This document shows, piece after piece, positions 36,201 to 44,185 of a DNA stretch of 64,000 bases; positions within the stretch are counted from its first letter, which is position 1; each line of letters starts with the position of its first letter. The stretch is from an uncultured Slackia sp. (GTDB lineage Bacteria > Actinomycetota > Coriobacteriia > Coriobacteriales > Eggerthellaceae), in assembly GCF_934630525.1 (NCBI RefSeq), contig NZ_CAKTVX010000007.1, positions 65,232 to 129,231 of the forward strand, in the 5' to 3' direction. A program made the position numbers and the translations under genes. The notes under the pieces are model-generated. The model made no database searches. It was not told where the DNA came from and worked only from the letters and a program-made list of their open reading frames with translations.

Positions 36201-38969
36201 GTCCTTGTCCATGATCTGGGCGGTCTTGCCGGCAGCTGCCGTGAAGGAGCCGTCCTCGTTCTTTGTAATACCAACGCCGGGAGCCGCGAAGCTGGGGGTC
36301 TTGCCGTCCACCTTCTGCTCAGGGGAGACGTTGGGGTCGAAGCCGGCGAACGTGCCACCGCCGATGGCCACACTCGCGCTGCCGTTCACATACGCATCAT
36401 CGATGCAGTTGAACAGATACTTGCTGCTACCTTCCCATTTCTGGTGCAGGTCGAAGGTGCCGCCCTTGACGGACAGGGTGCCCTCCTGCACCTGAACCAC
36501 GCTGACGTTGCCGTAGAAGGTGCCGTTTTCGATGGTCAGGTCGCCCTTCACCACGTTGATAGCGTAGCAATCGTTCTCCTTGGCATCTATGGTGCCGTTG
36601 CCAGTGATGGTCACCTTGGCGCCATTCGTGATGGACAGGATGGCGTTAGCATTATCGCCCCAGATGTCCACCGTGTTATGGATGGTCTTGCCGTTCAAGT
36701 CCAGCGTGATGCTCTTGCTGATGGCCAGCTGGCTATTCTGCTCGACATCACCCAGCAGGGTCACGGTCTGGCCGTTCTCAGCTGCCGCAACGGCTTCGGC
36801 CAGAGTGGCGTACTTCTTCGTGCCAATCTGCGCTACGAGAACACCTACGCCATACGTGCCGTCAGCATTTGCGATAGGAGTGCAGCCTTCAGCACACAGG
36901 TCGGCGGGCACGGCAGACGAGAACGTGCCGCCGGAAACAGCGACTGTCTTAGCGGAGTTGTCGAAATCCGACTCTTGCTTGGTTGCGGAATCCCAGGCGT
37001 AGGCCTTGATGGCCGCGTTATCACCCTTCGCCGTGAAGGTACCGCCGGTAATGGCAATCTGGCCAAGGCCCTTGTAGCCGGGGCGGTTGACGACGGAAAT
37101 CGCCGCGCCGTCCTGGATGGCACCGTCGCCCTCGGTCTTTGCAACCGAGTCGCCCGACGCGGTAATCGTGCTGCCGGCGTTAACGTTCAGGTTGCCAGAG
37201 CACACCTGAACGCCCATCGTCTTCGCGTTGATCGTGGAGCTATCGATGGTCAGCGTTCCGCTGCTGGGGAAGTAAATGCCAAAGCCGTTGGGAACGTTGA
37301 GCGTGCTGTTCTTCAAAACAACGGTGTCGTTCGTGTTGTTGCCGTTCGTCTCGATGCCACTCGTGGCGGTGGTAGAGGCCTCAACGCCCTCGAACGTAAG
37401 AGTGGAGTTGTCGTAGGTGGTGGTGCCACCAGTGAGGCTGTCTTTAGCAGACGGAATCAGCCCGATGAGCTGCGAGCTCACGACTTTGCCGTTCTTCACC
37501 GTGAGCGAAGCGTCGGCATAGTTAATCTCGAATGCCGCAGAGTTTGCATCGGTTCCGGTGCAGGTCCAAGTATGTCCGTTCAGGTCAACCACTCGAGCAA
37601 CGGTTCCAGAGTTGAACGTGCTGCCCGTAGTGTAGTCGCGCAGCAAGGTGATGGCTTCGCCACTTGCGGTCTGAGCCTTGAAAGCCTCGTCCATGGTGTA
37701 ATAGCTGGTTTCGCCAACCTGGGCAAGGTAGGCCTTCGTCACGCCGTACGTGCCGTCGGCGTTTTGAGTAGCAGTGGAGCTTTCGACCAGATAGCGGGAA
37801 GGATCGGTGCTGAACGTGCCGCCCGTGACCTCGATAGTGGCCTTTGTGGGGTCATCGAAGCTGGTCGAACCGTATTTGCCCGCGCCCAGCGTGCCATTGA
37901 CGGTACCACCCGTGATGGACACCTTCGCCGTCTTGCCTTCGGCACCGTCGTAAGTCACCGACTCGACTTTACCGTTGACGGTGCCGCCGCTGATCGTCAG
38001 ATCGCTGTTGTGACCGCCGCTGTACGTCCAGGCCGCCACTGCGCCGTTGACCGTGCCGCCCTTGATGCTAGCTCTGTGCCAGTCTTCGATGGCGTAGCTG
38101 TCGGTGGAATTCAGCGTACCGCCGTTCAGGAACAAGTCGCCGCGATCGACCTTGATTACGATGAATTCATTCTGAGTAAACGTGCCGCCCTTGATATTCA
38201 GGCCGGGGAACTTGGCGACGCTGTCATCGCCCACGCGCACCAGAGACGCGCCCTTTCCCTCCGTGTTGCCGCTGTTGTTGGTTACGTTGCCGCTCTCGAA
38301 GGTGAGCCAGCCGCTGCCCTGAATGTCAATGACATAGTGGGAACTGACGCCGGAGTTCTCTGCGGTATCCTCACGCTTGATGGTGCCGGTCTGAGCCGCG
38401 CTACCGTCCTTGACGGTAACGCGAGCCGTAACGGTCAGCGCAGGCTTACCCTTCTCGGTGCCGCCGTTCAGGGTATAACCGTTCAGGTCGAGCGTGACAT
38501 AGGGCGTGGAGATTGTGACGTTCTCCTTCGTGTCCGCCAACAATTTCACTGTTGCATTGCGCGTCGCAGCGTCAATTGCAGCCTGCAAGCTGGGATAGCT
38601 CTTGCCGTTCACTTCGGCAACGGCTGCTTCAGCGCCCTCTTCGCCAGTCTCGGCTGCAGGGGCCGCTGCTTCGCTGGTAGTCGCTTCGGCTTTTTCGGTT
38701 GTGGTTGCAGGTGCCGATGTTCCCTCGCTGGCCGTTGCATTGGCGGTGTTGCCAGCTGCTTCGGGCTGCGCGGCAAGCGTGTCGTTCGATGAGCTTGCGC
38801 CCGCTTCGGTGCCTTCTGCCTGGTCGGCAGGCTGCGCCTGCTCAACTGAGGAGGAGGTGCTCGACGCCGCGTCGTTTTCGGCGGCGAATGCTGCGGTTGG
38901 CAACATCATGGGGCACATTGCAACGCTCACCAAGACCGAGATGACTTTGTTTGCATTGCTTGTCTTCAT
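33240..38969 (-). CDS. Giant secreted right-handed beta-helix repeat protein
   Basis: 1909 residues. The signal peptide includes VISVLVSVAMCPMMLPTAAF and is cleaved near AFA-A. An Ala/Thr/Glu-rich stretch follows (to about 115), then five long repeats. Each begins with a Gln-Val-Gly-x-x-x-Tyr or similar strand and TLxEA, followed by VTLLxD, ITLDLNGxTL and many short rungs such as TINGGTF or VSGGTF, the signature of parallel beta-helix adhesins. Repeats end near CxxGxxPxxNADGTYGV. From about residue 1470 come Listeria-Bacteroides-like domains (CTFTGWSM). There is no LPXTG or membrane anchor, so retention at the surface is unexplained. The start has AGAGGAC. It is first in the operon with the small peptide. 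A 782-codon antisense frame is a shadow. Confidence 0.88.
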   Translation of the reverse strand: MKTSNANKVISVLVSVAMCPMMLPTAAFAAENDAASSTSSSVEQAQPADQAEGTEAGASSSNDTLAAQPEAAGNTANATASEGTSAPATTTEKAEATTSEAAAPAAETGEEGAEAAVAEVNGKSYPSLQAAIDAATRNATVKLLADTKENVTISTPYVTLDLNGYTLNGGTEKGKPALTVTARVTVKDGSAAQTGTIKREDTAENSGVSSHYVIDIQGSGWLTFESGNVTNNSGNTEGKGASLVRVGDDSVAKFPGLNIKGGTFTQNEFIVIKVDRGDLFLNGGTLNSTDSYAIEDWHRASIKGGTVNGAVAAWTYSGGHNSDLTISGGTVNGKVESVTYDGAEGKTAKVSITGGTVNGTLGAGKYGSTSFDDPTKATIEVTGGTFSTDPSRYLVESSTATQNADGTYGVTKAYLAQVGETSYYTMDEAFKAQTASGEAITLLRDYTTGSTFNSGTVARVVDLNGHTWTCTGTDANSAAFEINYADASLTVKNGKVVSSQLIGLIPSAKDSLTGGTTTYDNSTLTFEGVEASTTATSGIETNGNNTNDTVVLKNSTLNVPNGFGIYFPSSGTLTIDSSTINAKTMGVQVCSGNLNVNAGSTITASGDSVAKTEGDGAIQDGAAISVVNRPGYKGLGQIAITGGTFTAKGDNAAIKAYAWDSATKQESDFDNSAKTVAVSGGTFSSAVPADLCAEGCTPIANADGTYGVGVLVAQIGTKKYATLAEAVAAAENGQTVTLLGDVEQNSQLAISKSITLDLNGKTIHNTVDIWGDNANAILSITNGAKVTITGNGTIDAKENDCYAINVVKGDLTIENGTFYGNVSVVQVQEGTLSVKGGTFDLHQKWEGSSKYLFNCIDDAYVNGSASVAIGGGTFAGFDPNVSPEQKVDGKTPSFAAPGVGITKNEDGSFTAAAGKTAQIMDKDGNSVKACDTLRAAIDAAQDGQAVTLLADATEDVAISKNITLDLGGKTLTNTNSGKSTISVQGGTVTVKNGNVVGGTGYYNIEVTKNSNANLTLADVTATAGNTGSSMIDNWGTLAIESGSYTGGMNTVKSEEGSTLTINGGTFTCDFGQKWSYTAVILVYGDTTINGGEFIQKTTNTSSYAKVVMTGKVDGYEATTKVTGGKFVNEKLSGIFWALGKATSDNFEVSGGTFNKSISEGYCADGFIPTKNADGTYGVKEGHYVAQVGSKKYETLTDAIRLAAKGKTIQLLTDTTENVTIAATKQITLDLNGHTLNGGTGTANAAILNKGNVTITDTSADKTGTIKRDDQGIANEKSYYVIDNNGTMVIDQANVLNNSGAKGSSLIRNGGVDNVSLLTINGGTFEQQNFIAVKNDSNGELTINGGTLTSKQSVVQNWNKAQILGGNLTGIIWTDSWTEAGTVGETVIGGDAHFTGRIYMDVTSPNPSTLKIEGGSLDVTKWTVTSAAAEANSTIAVSGGTFTAAVPENYCATGYVPATNADGTYGVAVGKFTVQVTSRTTTSDSPVANVSGGGSDITYAEGTTVTTSAISGYKFVGWFVNEYAGTPYSTDLTCTVKPTDNCTMIAVYEPVSGGKFWLSVTASEFTVNGGAVQDSYLYEQYAIGASVTVNFTGSENFLYWVNASNKVVSTNKSYTFTMGSETTLKAVYGKARQNQATVVFISHSDQIISSKAYTASDTIQFPMPPIKMGCTFTGWSMTESGIREAMANNSGIIQVRALYTEPSVDCKVTVVYPDGTSNDVVNTKIGQLVNVTAKDIEGKTFSYWTDNDGNVLGYTKTLKLAPSGDMTVKAIYSDGTTEAKPVISMTAVDTNAGNGYYLISFTATRAVPEGYELVKQGVLYSIDSRCAGDAGKDYLKLTADGTVPEGVYESIGNNNDLNGVTRVNCKVRTADTTLYGRGYMILKNSAGEVLYVYTDEILSGSYNSLNNGGN

Positions 38970-39171
38970 GTCCTCTGCATCTTCCCTTCTGTTTCCCGTG
39001 GTTCCAATAATTGTTCTGTATGTCCATTCCCGCCGTTACGGCTTTTGACGGGAAATCGTTTTCCGAACGAGGAACTTCGCGAATACCGCGCCGCATTCAT
39101 GCGAAGCGTTGGCGCGTTGTGCCGATACGACGGCGCTTGCGGCTTCATCGCCAAGTTCAATTCAATTAACT

Positions 39172-39318
39172 TCAAGGGAAAAAAGAAGGGTACCCCCATT
39201 TTTTCAAGGTACCCCCTCTGTCGGCGCGATGCTGGCCAAGATGCGCCGCTTTGCCAATGACATGCATGGTTTCGCCTTGTTCCGAAACAGCGAATTCGCC
39301 CGCTTCCAACTCAGCCAT
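39172..39318 (-). CDS. Possible 48-residue peptide upstream of the beta-helix gene
   Basis: A short frame with a good ribosome site (GAGGTGAC before ATG), starting MAELEAGEFAVSEQGETMHV and ending WGYPSFFP. A TAATAC -10-like box lies about 45 nt upstream on the same strand. It ends about 200 bp before the beta-helix start and could be a leader peptide. Its C-terminal codons cover a direct repeat GGTACCCCC (39191-39199 and 39210-39218). No homologue is recognised. Confidence 0.3.
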   Translation of the reverse strand: MAELEAGEFAVSEQGETMHVIGKAAHLGQHRADRGGTLKKWGYPSFFP

Positions 39319-39803
39319 GATGTCACCTCGGTTCAAGGGCGCTTATGCGTATTAAAACACGAAAATGGTAACAGAATAATCGCTTTTGAGGGATGGGCAC
39401 TTCTGTGGCAATCGTCATTTTGGAGTCAAATGGGCCGGAAATGGGAATGAGGTTGTATGGCGGGTTTTAATCGCTTTGACCGCGCCGAAAGAGAAGCGGG
39501 CAATCTTGACATTGTTTTCAGGGGCTCCGAGCGCATTTTGCCCACGTCGTTTTGTGCGTGCCCCTTCAGTTTTGATTGTCTCCCCTCCTGCTCTTTCCTT
39601 TTGATGAGCGATTGTGTTTTGCCATTGGTTCGCGCGCGTATGCGGAAAGCCTCGCCGGGAAAGGGGTAAAATCGGCGGTGAACGGTTATGTCCGCTGCTT
39701 TTCAGCCTGATGCCGACCCTTTCCGTGCGGCCATCGCTCGCGAGGAAGCCCTCGGTCGGCGCCGGCCCGAAAAGCGACCATTCGACTTGTAAGGAGACAC
39801 TGC
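39319..39803. other. Intergenic region, no gene supported
   Basis: About 480 bp. Frames here lack ribosome sites. It is AT-rich around 39350-39420 and probably holds the promoter of the beta-helix operon (minus strand) and that of the glyoxalase gene (plus strand). Confidence 0.35.
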
Positions 39804-40172
39804 ATGAAAGCGAAGTTCGTTCACCGCTGCACCCATGTGCTCGACAAGGAAGCAACCATCAAGTTCTACGAGGAAGCCCTCGGCATGAAGGTGCTGCGTG
39901 AAATGGGTCCTGAAGACGGCTCGTGGACCAATACGTTCATGGGCAACGACGACGTGCCCTTCGAGATTGAGCTCACCTGGAACCGCGGACGTGTTGAGCC
40001 TTACGAGAACGGCGGAAAAGATACCCATATCGCTTTCGTCGTGGACGACTTCGACGCCGCCCACGAGCTTCACGAAAAGATGGGCTGCATCATTCGCGAG
40101 AACCCCCGCATGGGCCTTTATTTCATCGCCGACCCCGAGGGCCAGTGGATTGAGATTCTGCCTGCCTGCTAA
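39804..40172 (+). CDS. Glyoxalase I/VOC-fold protein (lactoylglutathione lyase-like)
   Basis: 122 residues in the two-module vicinal-oxygen-chelate fold. Metal-site positions are consistent with family ligands: His8 in VHRCTHV, Glu54 in PFEIELTW, His74 in KDTHIAF and Glu118 in WIEILP. AAGGAG precedes the ATG. The length is close to small bacterial GloA proteins (about 125-135 residues). It is monocistronic and convergent with the ABC importer operon. In an anaerobe without glutathione the thiol substrate may differ. Confidence 0.85.
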   Translation: MKAKFVHRCTHVLDKEATIKFYEEALGMKVLREMGPEDGSWTNTFMGNDDVPFEIELTWNRGRVEPYENGGKDTHIAFVVDDFDAAHELHEKMGCIIRENPRMGLYFIADPEGQWIEILPAC

Positions 40173-40202
40173 CGCGGAGCCTACAACGGAATAGCGCAGC
40201 AC

Positions 40203-40279
40203 GCGGCGTGGCATGAGCTTTCGCCGAGCGAAGCGTTGCTAAGCATCGGCTCGCTCGAACGGTACCCATGCCACGCCGC
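40203..40279. terminator. Long inverted repeat between convergent genes
   Basis: A perfect 13-bp inverted repeat (40203-40215 with 40267-40279) encloses a second CGAGCGA/TCGCTCG stem. It overlaps the 3' end of the ABC ATPase gene and could terminate transcription from both sides; there is no clear T-run. Confidence 0.4.
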
Positions 40280-41015
40280 TTGGCGTTTCGGCGCGCTCGA
40301 GGCGTACGCCGAACGATTGCTCGATTGCGCTATGCACGGCTGCTTCGCCGGGTGCGCCTTGCGCCGCCAAGCGCCCACGCTCCATCACGAATACGGCATC
40401 GGCCACCGAAAGCGCCAAGTTCAAATCGTGGATCACCGCGATAACCGTTTTGCCGCGCTCGCGCACTTGGCGAATGAGCCGCATCATGTCGAAACACGCC
40501 GCCGCATCCATGAAAGACGTGGGCTCATCGAGCAATACGACAGGCGTGTCCTGCGCCAGCACCATCGCCATGCGCGCCCGTTGCCGCTGACCGCCCGATA
40601 AGCTTCGCAGCGGCCGGTCGCGCAAATCGTAGACGCCCACAAGCGAAAGCGTCTCGTCAATGCATCGTGCATCGGCCTCATCGAGCCGAGACAGCGGCCC
40701 ATGATGTGGAAACCTTCCGCACGCCGCCAGCTCGCGCACCGTCATCATGGGCGCTTCCTGTTGCTGCACGAGCACGCTCAAACGGCGCGCCCTTTCGCGC
40801 GAATCCAGCGACGCAACGTCGCGCCCCTGGATAAGCACGCGTCCCGAAGTGGGCTTCATAAGTCCCATGGCGAGTTTCGCGAGCGTTGATTTTCCACACC
40901 CGTTCGGTCCGACGATGCAGCTGATCTGTCCTTTCGCGAAAGATGCGGAAAAGCCGTTGAACAGGGAATTTCCGCCATATCCAAATACGACGTTCTCAAA
41001 ATCAAGCTCGCCCAT
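40239..41015 (-). CDS. ABC importer ATPase (FecE/BtuD/HmuV type)
   Basis: 258 residues. Walker A GPNGCGKST, signature LSGGQRQRARMAM, Walker B VVLLDEPTSFMD and a His switch VIAVIHDLN are present, the set typical of iron-siderophore, haem and corrinoid importers. The ATG overlaps the permease gene by 14 nt. With the permease and lipoprotein it forms a complete Type II importer. Confidence 0.9.
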   Translation of the reverse strand: MGELDFENVVFGYGGNSLFNGFSASFAKGQISCIVGPNGCGKSTLAKLAMGLMKPTSGRVLIQGRDVASLDSRERARRLSVLVQQQEAPMMTVRELAACGRFPHHGPLSRLDEADARCIDETLSLVGVYDLRDRPLRSLSGGQRQRARMAMVLAQDTPVVLLDEPTSFMDAAACFDMMRLIRQVRERGKTVIAVIHDLNLALSVADAVFVMERGRLAAQGAPGEAAVHSAIEQSFGVRLERAETPSGVAWVPFERADA

Positions 41016-42042
41016 CGACCTCCCCTTTCCGCGAATGAAGAATCAAATAGATGAAGAACGGGCCTCCCACGAGCGCCATGCAAATGCCCACAGGAATCTC
41101 GAACGGCGCGAACAGCGTGCGCGCGATGGTGTCGCACGCGCATACCAGAATGGCACCCACGATTGGCGAGAGCGCCAGAACGCGCCGGTTGTCGTGCCCT
41201 GCGACGTAGCGCACCACGTGCGGGACGATGAGGCCCACGAAGCCGATGAGCCCCGAGAAGCACACCGCCGCGCCTGCCAGCAGGGCCGCGAGCGAAAGCA
41301 GGGCGAGCCGTGTGCGGTTCACATTCAGGCCCAGCGCGTGCGCCCCTTCATCGCCAAGTGACAGAATGTTCAGGCGCGTTCCCTGCCCCATGGCGAGAAT
41401 CAGGCCTGCGCAAATCATGATTCCGGGTATGGCGAGTTCCGACATCATGACGCCCGAGAGGCTTCCCACCAAAAAGCCTGATGAATTCACGTATGCGTCG
41501 GGATTGAAAATAAGAACGGTGTTCATGCCCGCCGTGAAAATCGCTGTGAGCGCCATGCCCGCGAGCACGATGGTCAGGCGGGAGGCGCCCGCGTACGCCG
41601 ACACGAAGAACACGAGCAGCGCCGAGGCGAGCGCGCCTAGAAACGCCGCTGCCGCCGACATGCCCAACGCATGAGGGGCGACGCAGGCGAACAGCAGCAC
41701 GAACAGGCCCGAACCCGCGTTTACGCCGATGATATTTGGGCTGGCCAGGGGGTTGTTGAGCGTCGCCTGAATGAGCGCGCCCGCTTCGGCCAGCGCGGCA
41801 CCGGCCAGCACGGCGCCCAGCACGCGCGGGACGCGCACGTTCGCCAGCACGTTGTTCGCCATATCGGACGCTCCGCCTATGACGAACGCCGCAACGTCGG
41901 CTGCGCCGATGATGGAAGAGCCCAGCGACAGGCCGGCGAACGTCACGGCGACGAGCGCGGCGAGCGACAGCAGGAGCATGGCCCGAAAGCGGCGGCCCTC
42001 GTGCTTCGGAGCCGCCACGTTGGTTGTTTGGTTATTGCGCAC
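41002..42042 (-). CDS. FecCD-family ABC importer permease
   Basis: 346 residues with about ten hydrophobic helices. The FecCD signatures include VRVPRVLGAVLAGAALAEAG and GLIGFVGLIVPHVVRYVAGH. Members form homodimeric channels for siderophores, haem or cobalamin. The gene starts 8 nt after the binding-protein stop. The ligand is best guessed from the adjacent radical SAM gene. Confidence 0.9.
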   Translation of the reverse strand: MRNNQTTNVAAPKHEGRRFRAMLLLSLAALVAVTFAGLSLGSSIIGAADVAAFVIGGASDMANNVLANVRVPRVLGAVLAGAALAEAGALIQATLNNPLASPNIIGVNAGSGLFVLLFACVAPHALGMSAAAAFLGALASALLVFFVSAYAGASRLTIVLAGMALTAIFTAGMNTVLIFNPDAYVNSSGFLVGSLSGVMMSELAIPGIMICAGLILAMGQGTRLNILSLGDEGAHALGLNVNRTRLALLSLAALLAGAAVCFSGLIGFVGLIVPHVVRYVAGHDNRRVLALSPIVGAILVCACDTIARTLFAPFEIPVGICMALVGGPFFIYLILHSRKGEVDGRA

Positions 42043-42050
42043 CGGTCGGC

Positions 42051-43043
42051 CTATTCGCTATACAGCGCGTCGTACAAGAACTGATACGCCTGGTCCCAAT
42101 TTTTGTTGGGCTTGTACTGGAACAGCTTCGGGTCGAGCGTGACCACGCGGTTGTTTTTCACGGCGTCAAGCTGCGCCCATGCGGGGTTGGCCGTCGTTTG
42201 GTCTTCAAGCGCCTTCTGCGCCGCTTCGTCGGAGTCGCCCATCGGAAGCAGGAAGATGGTGCGCGGGTTGGCTTCGATCAGGGCTTCGAGGCTGTAGTCG
42301 GAAAGCAGGTCCTTGTTGGAGTCGGCGATATTTTCCGCACCCAGCTCGGAAAGCATGACGCCCGTTTGCGTAGAGGACGACTGTACGCGCGTGCCGCCCG
42401 AATACGTGGTAAGCACCACCGCGCTTCCGGCCTGCTGGCCTTCGGCCTTCGCGCGAATCTCTTCGATTTTATCTGCCGCCGCCTGGCCGTTTTCCGCATA
42501 TGCCTGCTCGTCGCCCGTGATATCGCAGCACGTGCGCAGCATGCGCAGATAATCGTCGAACGTGGTCACTTTGAAGTAGGCGACGGGAATGTTTGCCGCG
42601 GTGAGCGTGTCGGCGAGTTCGGTTTGCGCAACGCCGCCGCCGCGACCCGAGCTCGAACCCGTGAGAATCACGAAGTCGGGGTTCAGCGCGATGATCGATT
42701 CGGCGTTGAGCGAAGAGAAATCGCCGATCTTCTGCGCGTCCGAGGTGATGCCGTAATCGGAGAATGCGTCGTCGGAAGCGCCTACCAGCGTGCCGCCGGC
42801 CAGCTCCCAGATGTTCGCGAAGCTGCCCATGCCGGCAACTACGCGGTTGTGCGAAGCAACGGTTACCTCGCGGCCCAAATCGTCGGTGAACGTGTAGGAT
42901 TCCTGCGAGGCAGATGCGGCTGCTTGCGCGTTGTCAGACGCGCTCGAATCGGCCTGCGACGAGCAACCTGCCAGGGAAAACGCGCCCATGCCCATGGCGA
43001 GCGCACAGGAAATCGCAATCGTGTCTTGCGCGATTTTCTTCAT
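42051..43043 (-). CDS. Periplasmic-binding lipoprotein of the FecCD-type importer
   Basis: 330 residues. The lipoprotein signal ends LAGCSSQ (Cys lipidation site), followed by a Ser/Ala-rich linker and a helical-backbone class III binding fold (VASHNRVVAGMGSFANIWEL, LNPDFVILTG, LPMGDSDEAAQKAL). Two ATGs in tandem follow AAAGGAG; the second gives the better 6-nt spacing, the first (43046) is possible. It lies 31 nt after the radical SAM gene in one operon. Confidence 0.88.
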   Translation of the reverse strand: MKKIAQDTIAISCALAMGMGAFSLAGCSSQADSSASDNAQAAASASQESYTFTDDLGREVTVASHNRVVAGMGSFANIWELAGGTLVGASDDAFSDYGITSDAQKIGDFSSLNAESIIALNPDFVILTGSSSGRGGGVAQTELADTLTAANIPVAYFKVTTFDDYLRMLRTCCDITGDEQAYAENGQAAADKIEEIRAKAEGQQAGSAVVLTTYSGGTRVQSSSTQTGVMLSELGAENIADSNKDLLSDYSLEALIEANPRTIFLLPMGDSDEAAQKALEDQTTANPAWAQLDAVKNNRVVTLDPKLFQYKPNKNWDQAYQFLYDALYSE

Positions 43044-43074
43044 CATATGCTCCTTTTCGTTATGCTTTGTGGCG

Positions 43075-44094
43075 CTATGCGCGTTCGTCGGCCGCGGCTT
43101 GCTGCGCGTTCTTTCGACTCCAGGCGCAGTAGTTGTCTTGGCCCAAAATGTCGCCGTCGTGGTAGTACGCGGCACGGGCGCGGCAGCCGCCGCATACGCC
43201 TTTGTAGTCGCAGGTTCCGCACGCGCCTTTGTACGCCTGCGTGCGCAGTTTTTGGAATACGGGGCTTTCGCGCCAGATTTCGTCGAAGGGCTGTTTGCGC
43301 ACGTCACCGGCGTCTTCAGTCATGTATGCGCATGCACGCACAATGCCCTCGCTGCCTACGACGCAATAGGTCAGGCCCGCCAGGCAGCCGCGCGTGTAGC
43401 GCGTTTGAACGCCGATTTGCTCGGCGATGCGCATGAACTGCGGCGCGCACGTGGGCTTCACCTCGATGCCCGCGTCGCTGCCGGCGCGCAAAATGTCGGC
43501 GAGCAGCTGCTCGTTTTGCTCGACGTCGATGCTTTCATCGGAAATGTCTTTGCCTCGGCCGACGGGCACCAGGAAGAAGACCGAATGGTTCATCGCGCCG
43601 AGTTCTTTCGCGAAACGCGTGATGTCGCAGATCTCGTTGCGGTTTCTGTCGACCACGGTGGTGTGGATTTGGAACGGCAGGCCGACGCTCTTGCATGCCT
43701 CGATGCCCGCAAGCGTGGCCGCGTGGGCGCCGGGCACTCCGCGGAAGATGTCGTGCTTTTCGGCGTCGAGGCTGTCGATGCTAATGCCCATGGCGCATGC
43801 GCCCGCCTCTTTGAGCTTGCGCGCGATTTCGGGCGTGATAAGCGTGCCGTTGCTGCCGAACACCGGGCGCAGGCCGCACGACGCTGCGTGCGCGACCAAC
43901 TCGAAAATGTCATCGCGCATAAGCGGCTCGCCGCCGCTGAAAATCATGATTTTGAAGCCGGCGCGTGCGATTTGCGAAATCATCGTGCGCGCTTCTTCGG
44001 TTGAGAGCTCCCTGCTATCGCATTCGTCTGCGTCTTGGTAGCAATGGGCGCACTTCAGGTTGCATCGGTTCGTGGTCATCCACGATACGATCAT
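43075..44094 (-). CDS. Radical SAM/SPASM protein, NirJ2/AhbD-like
   Basis: 339 residues. It opens MIVSWMTTNRCNLKCAHCYQ with the CxxxCxxC SAM-cluster motif, then IMIFSGGEPLMRDD. A C-terminal SPASM-like Cys cluster lies near 300-320 (CGTCDYKGVCGGC). The opening and cluster pattern match proteins annotated NirJ2 (haem d1-type side-chain chemistry). The start has AAAGGGGG; a 22-codon longer frame does not. Operon order MerR-proximal radical SAM - binding protein - permease - ATPase suggests the importer carries a tetrapyrrole or a metal for one (inference). No other haem-synthesis gene is in the window. Confidence 0.75.
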   Translation of the reverse strand: MIVSWMTTNRCNLKCAHCYQDADECDSRELSTEEARTMISQIARAGFKIMIFSGGEPLMRDDIFELVAHAASCGLRPVFGSNGTLITPEIARKLKEAGACAMGISIDSLDAEKHDIFRGVPGAHAATLAGIEACKSVGLPFQIHTTVVDRNRNEICDITRFAKELGAMNHSVFFLVPVGRGKDISDESIDVEQNEQLLADILRAGSDAGIEVKPTCAPQFMRIAEQIGVQTRYTRGCLAGLTYCVVGSEGIVRACAYMTEDAGDVRKQPFDEIWRESPVFQKLRTQAYKGACGTCDYKGVCGGCRARAAYYHDGDILGQDNYCAWSRKNAQQAAADERA

Positions 44095-44185
44095 CGTTCC
44101 CCCTTTGATCGAAATTGTGACGGGGAATGACGATAGATGGCGACGTTGCGTCGTGGCCAATACCGCGTACGACGTAAACGCGTCG

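Noticed and set aside
36444..38792. 782-codon plus-strand frame opposite the beta-helix gene
   Set aside because: Mirror of repetitive coding DNA with no signal peptide or domain; the minus-strand gene has signal peptide, repeats and ribosome site.
41671..43436. Long plus-strand frames opposite the importer genes
   Set aside because: Antisense shadows; lipobox, FecCD and radical SAM motifs are all on the minus strand.
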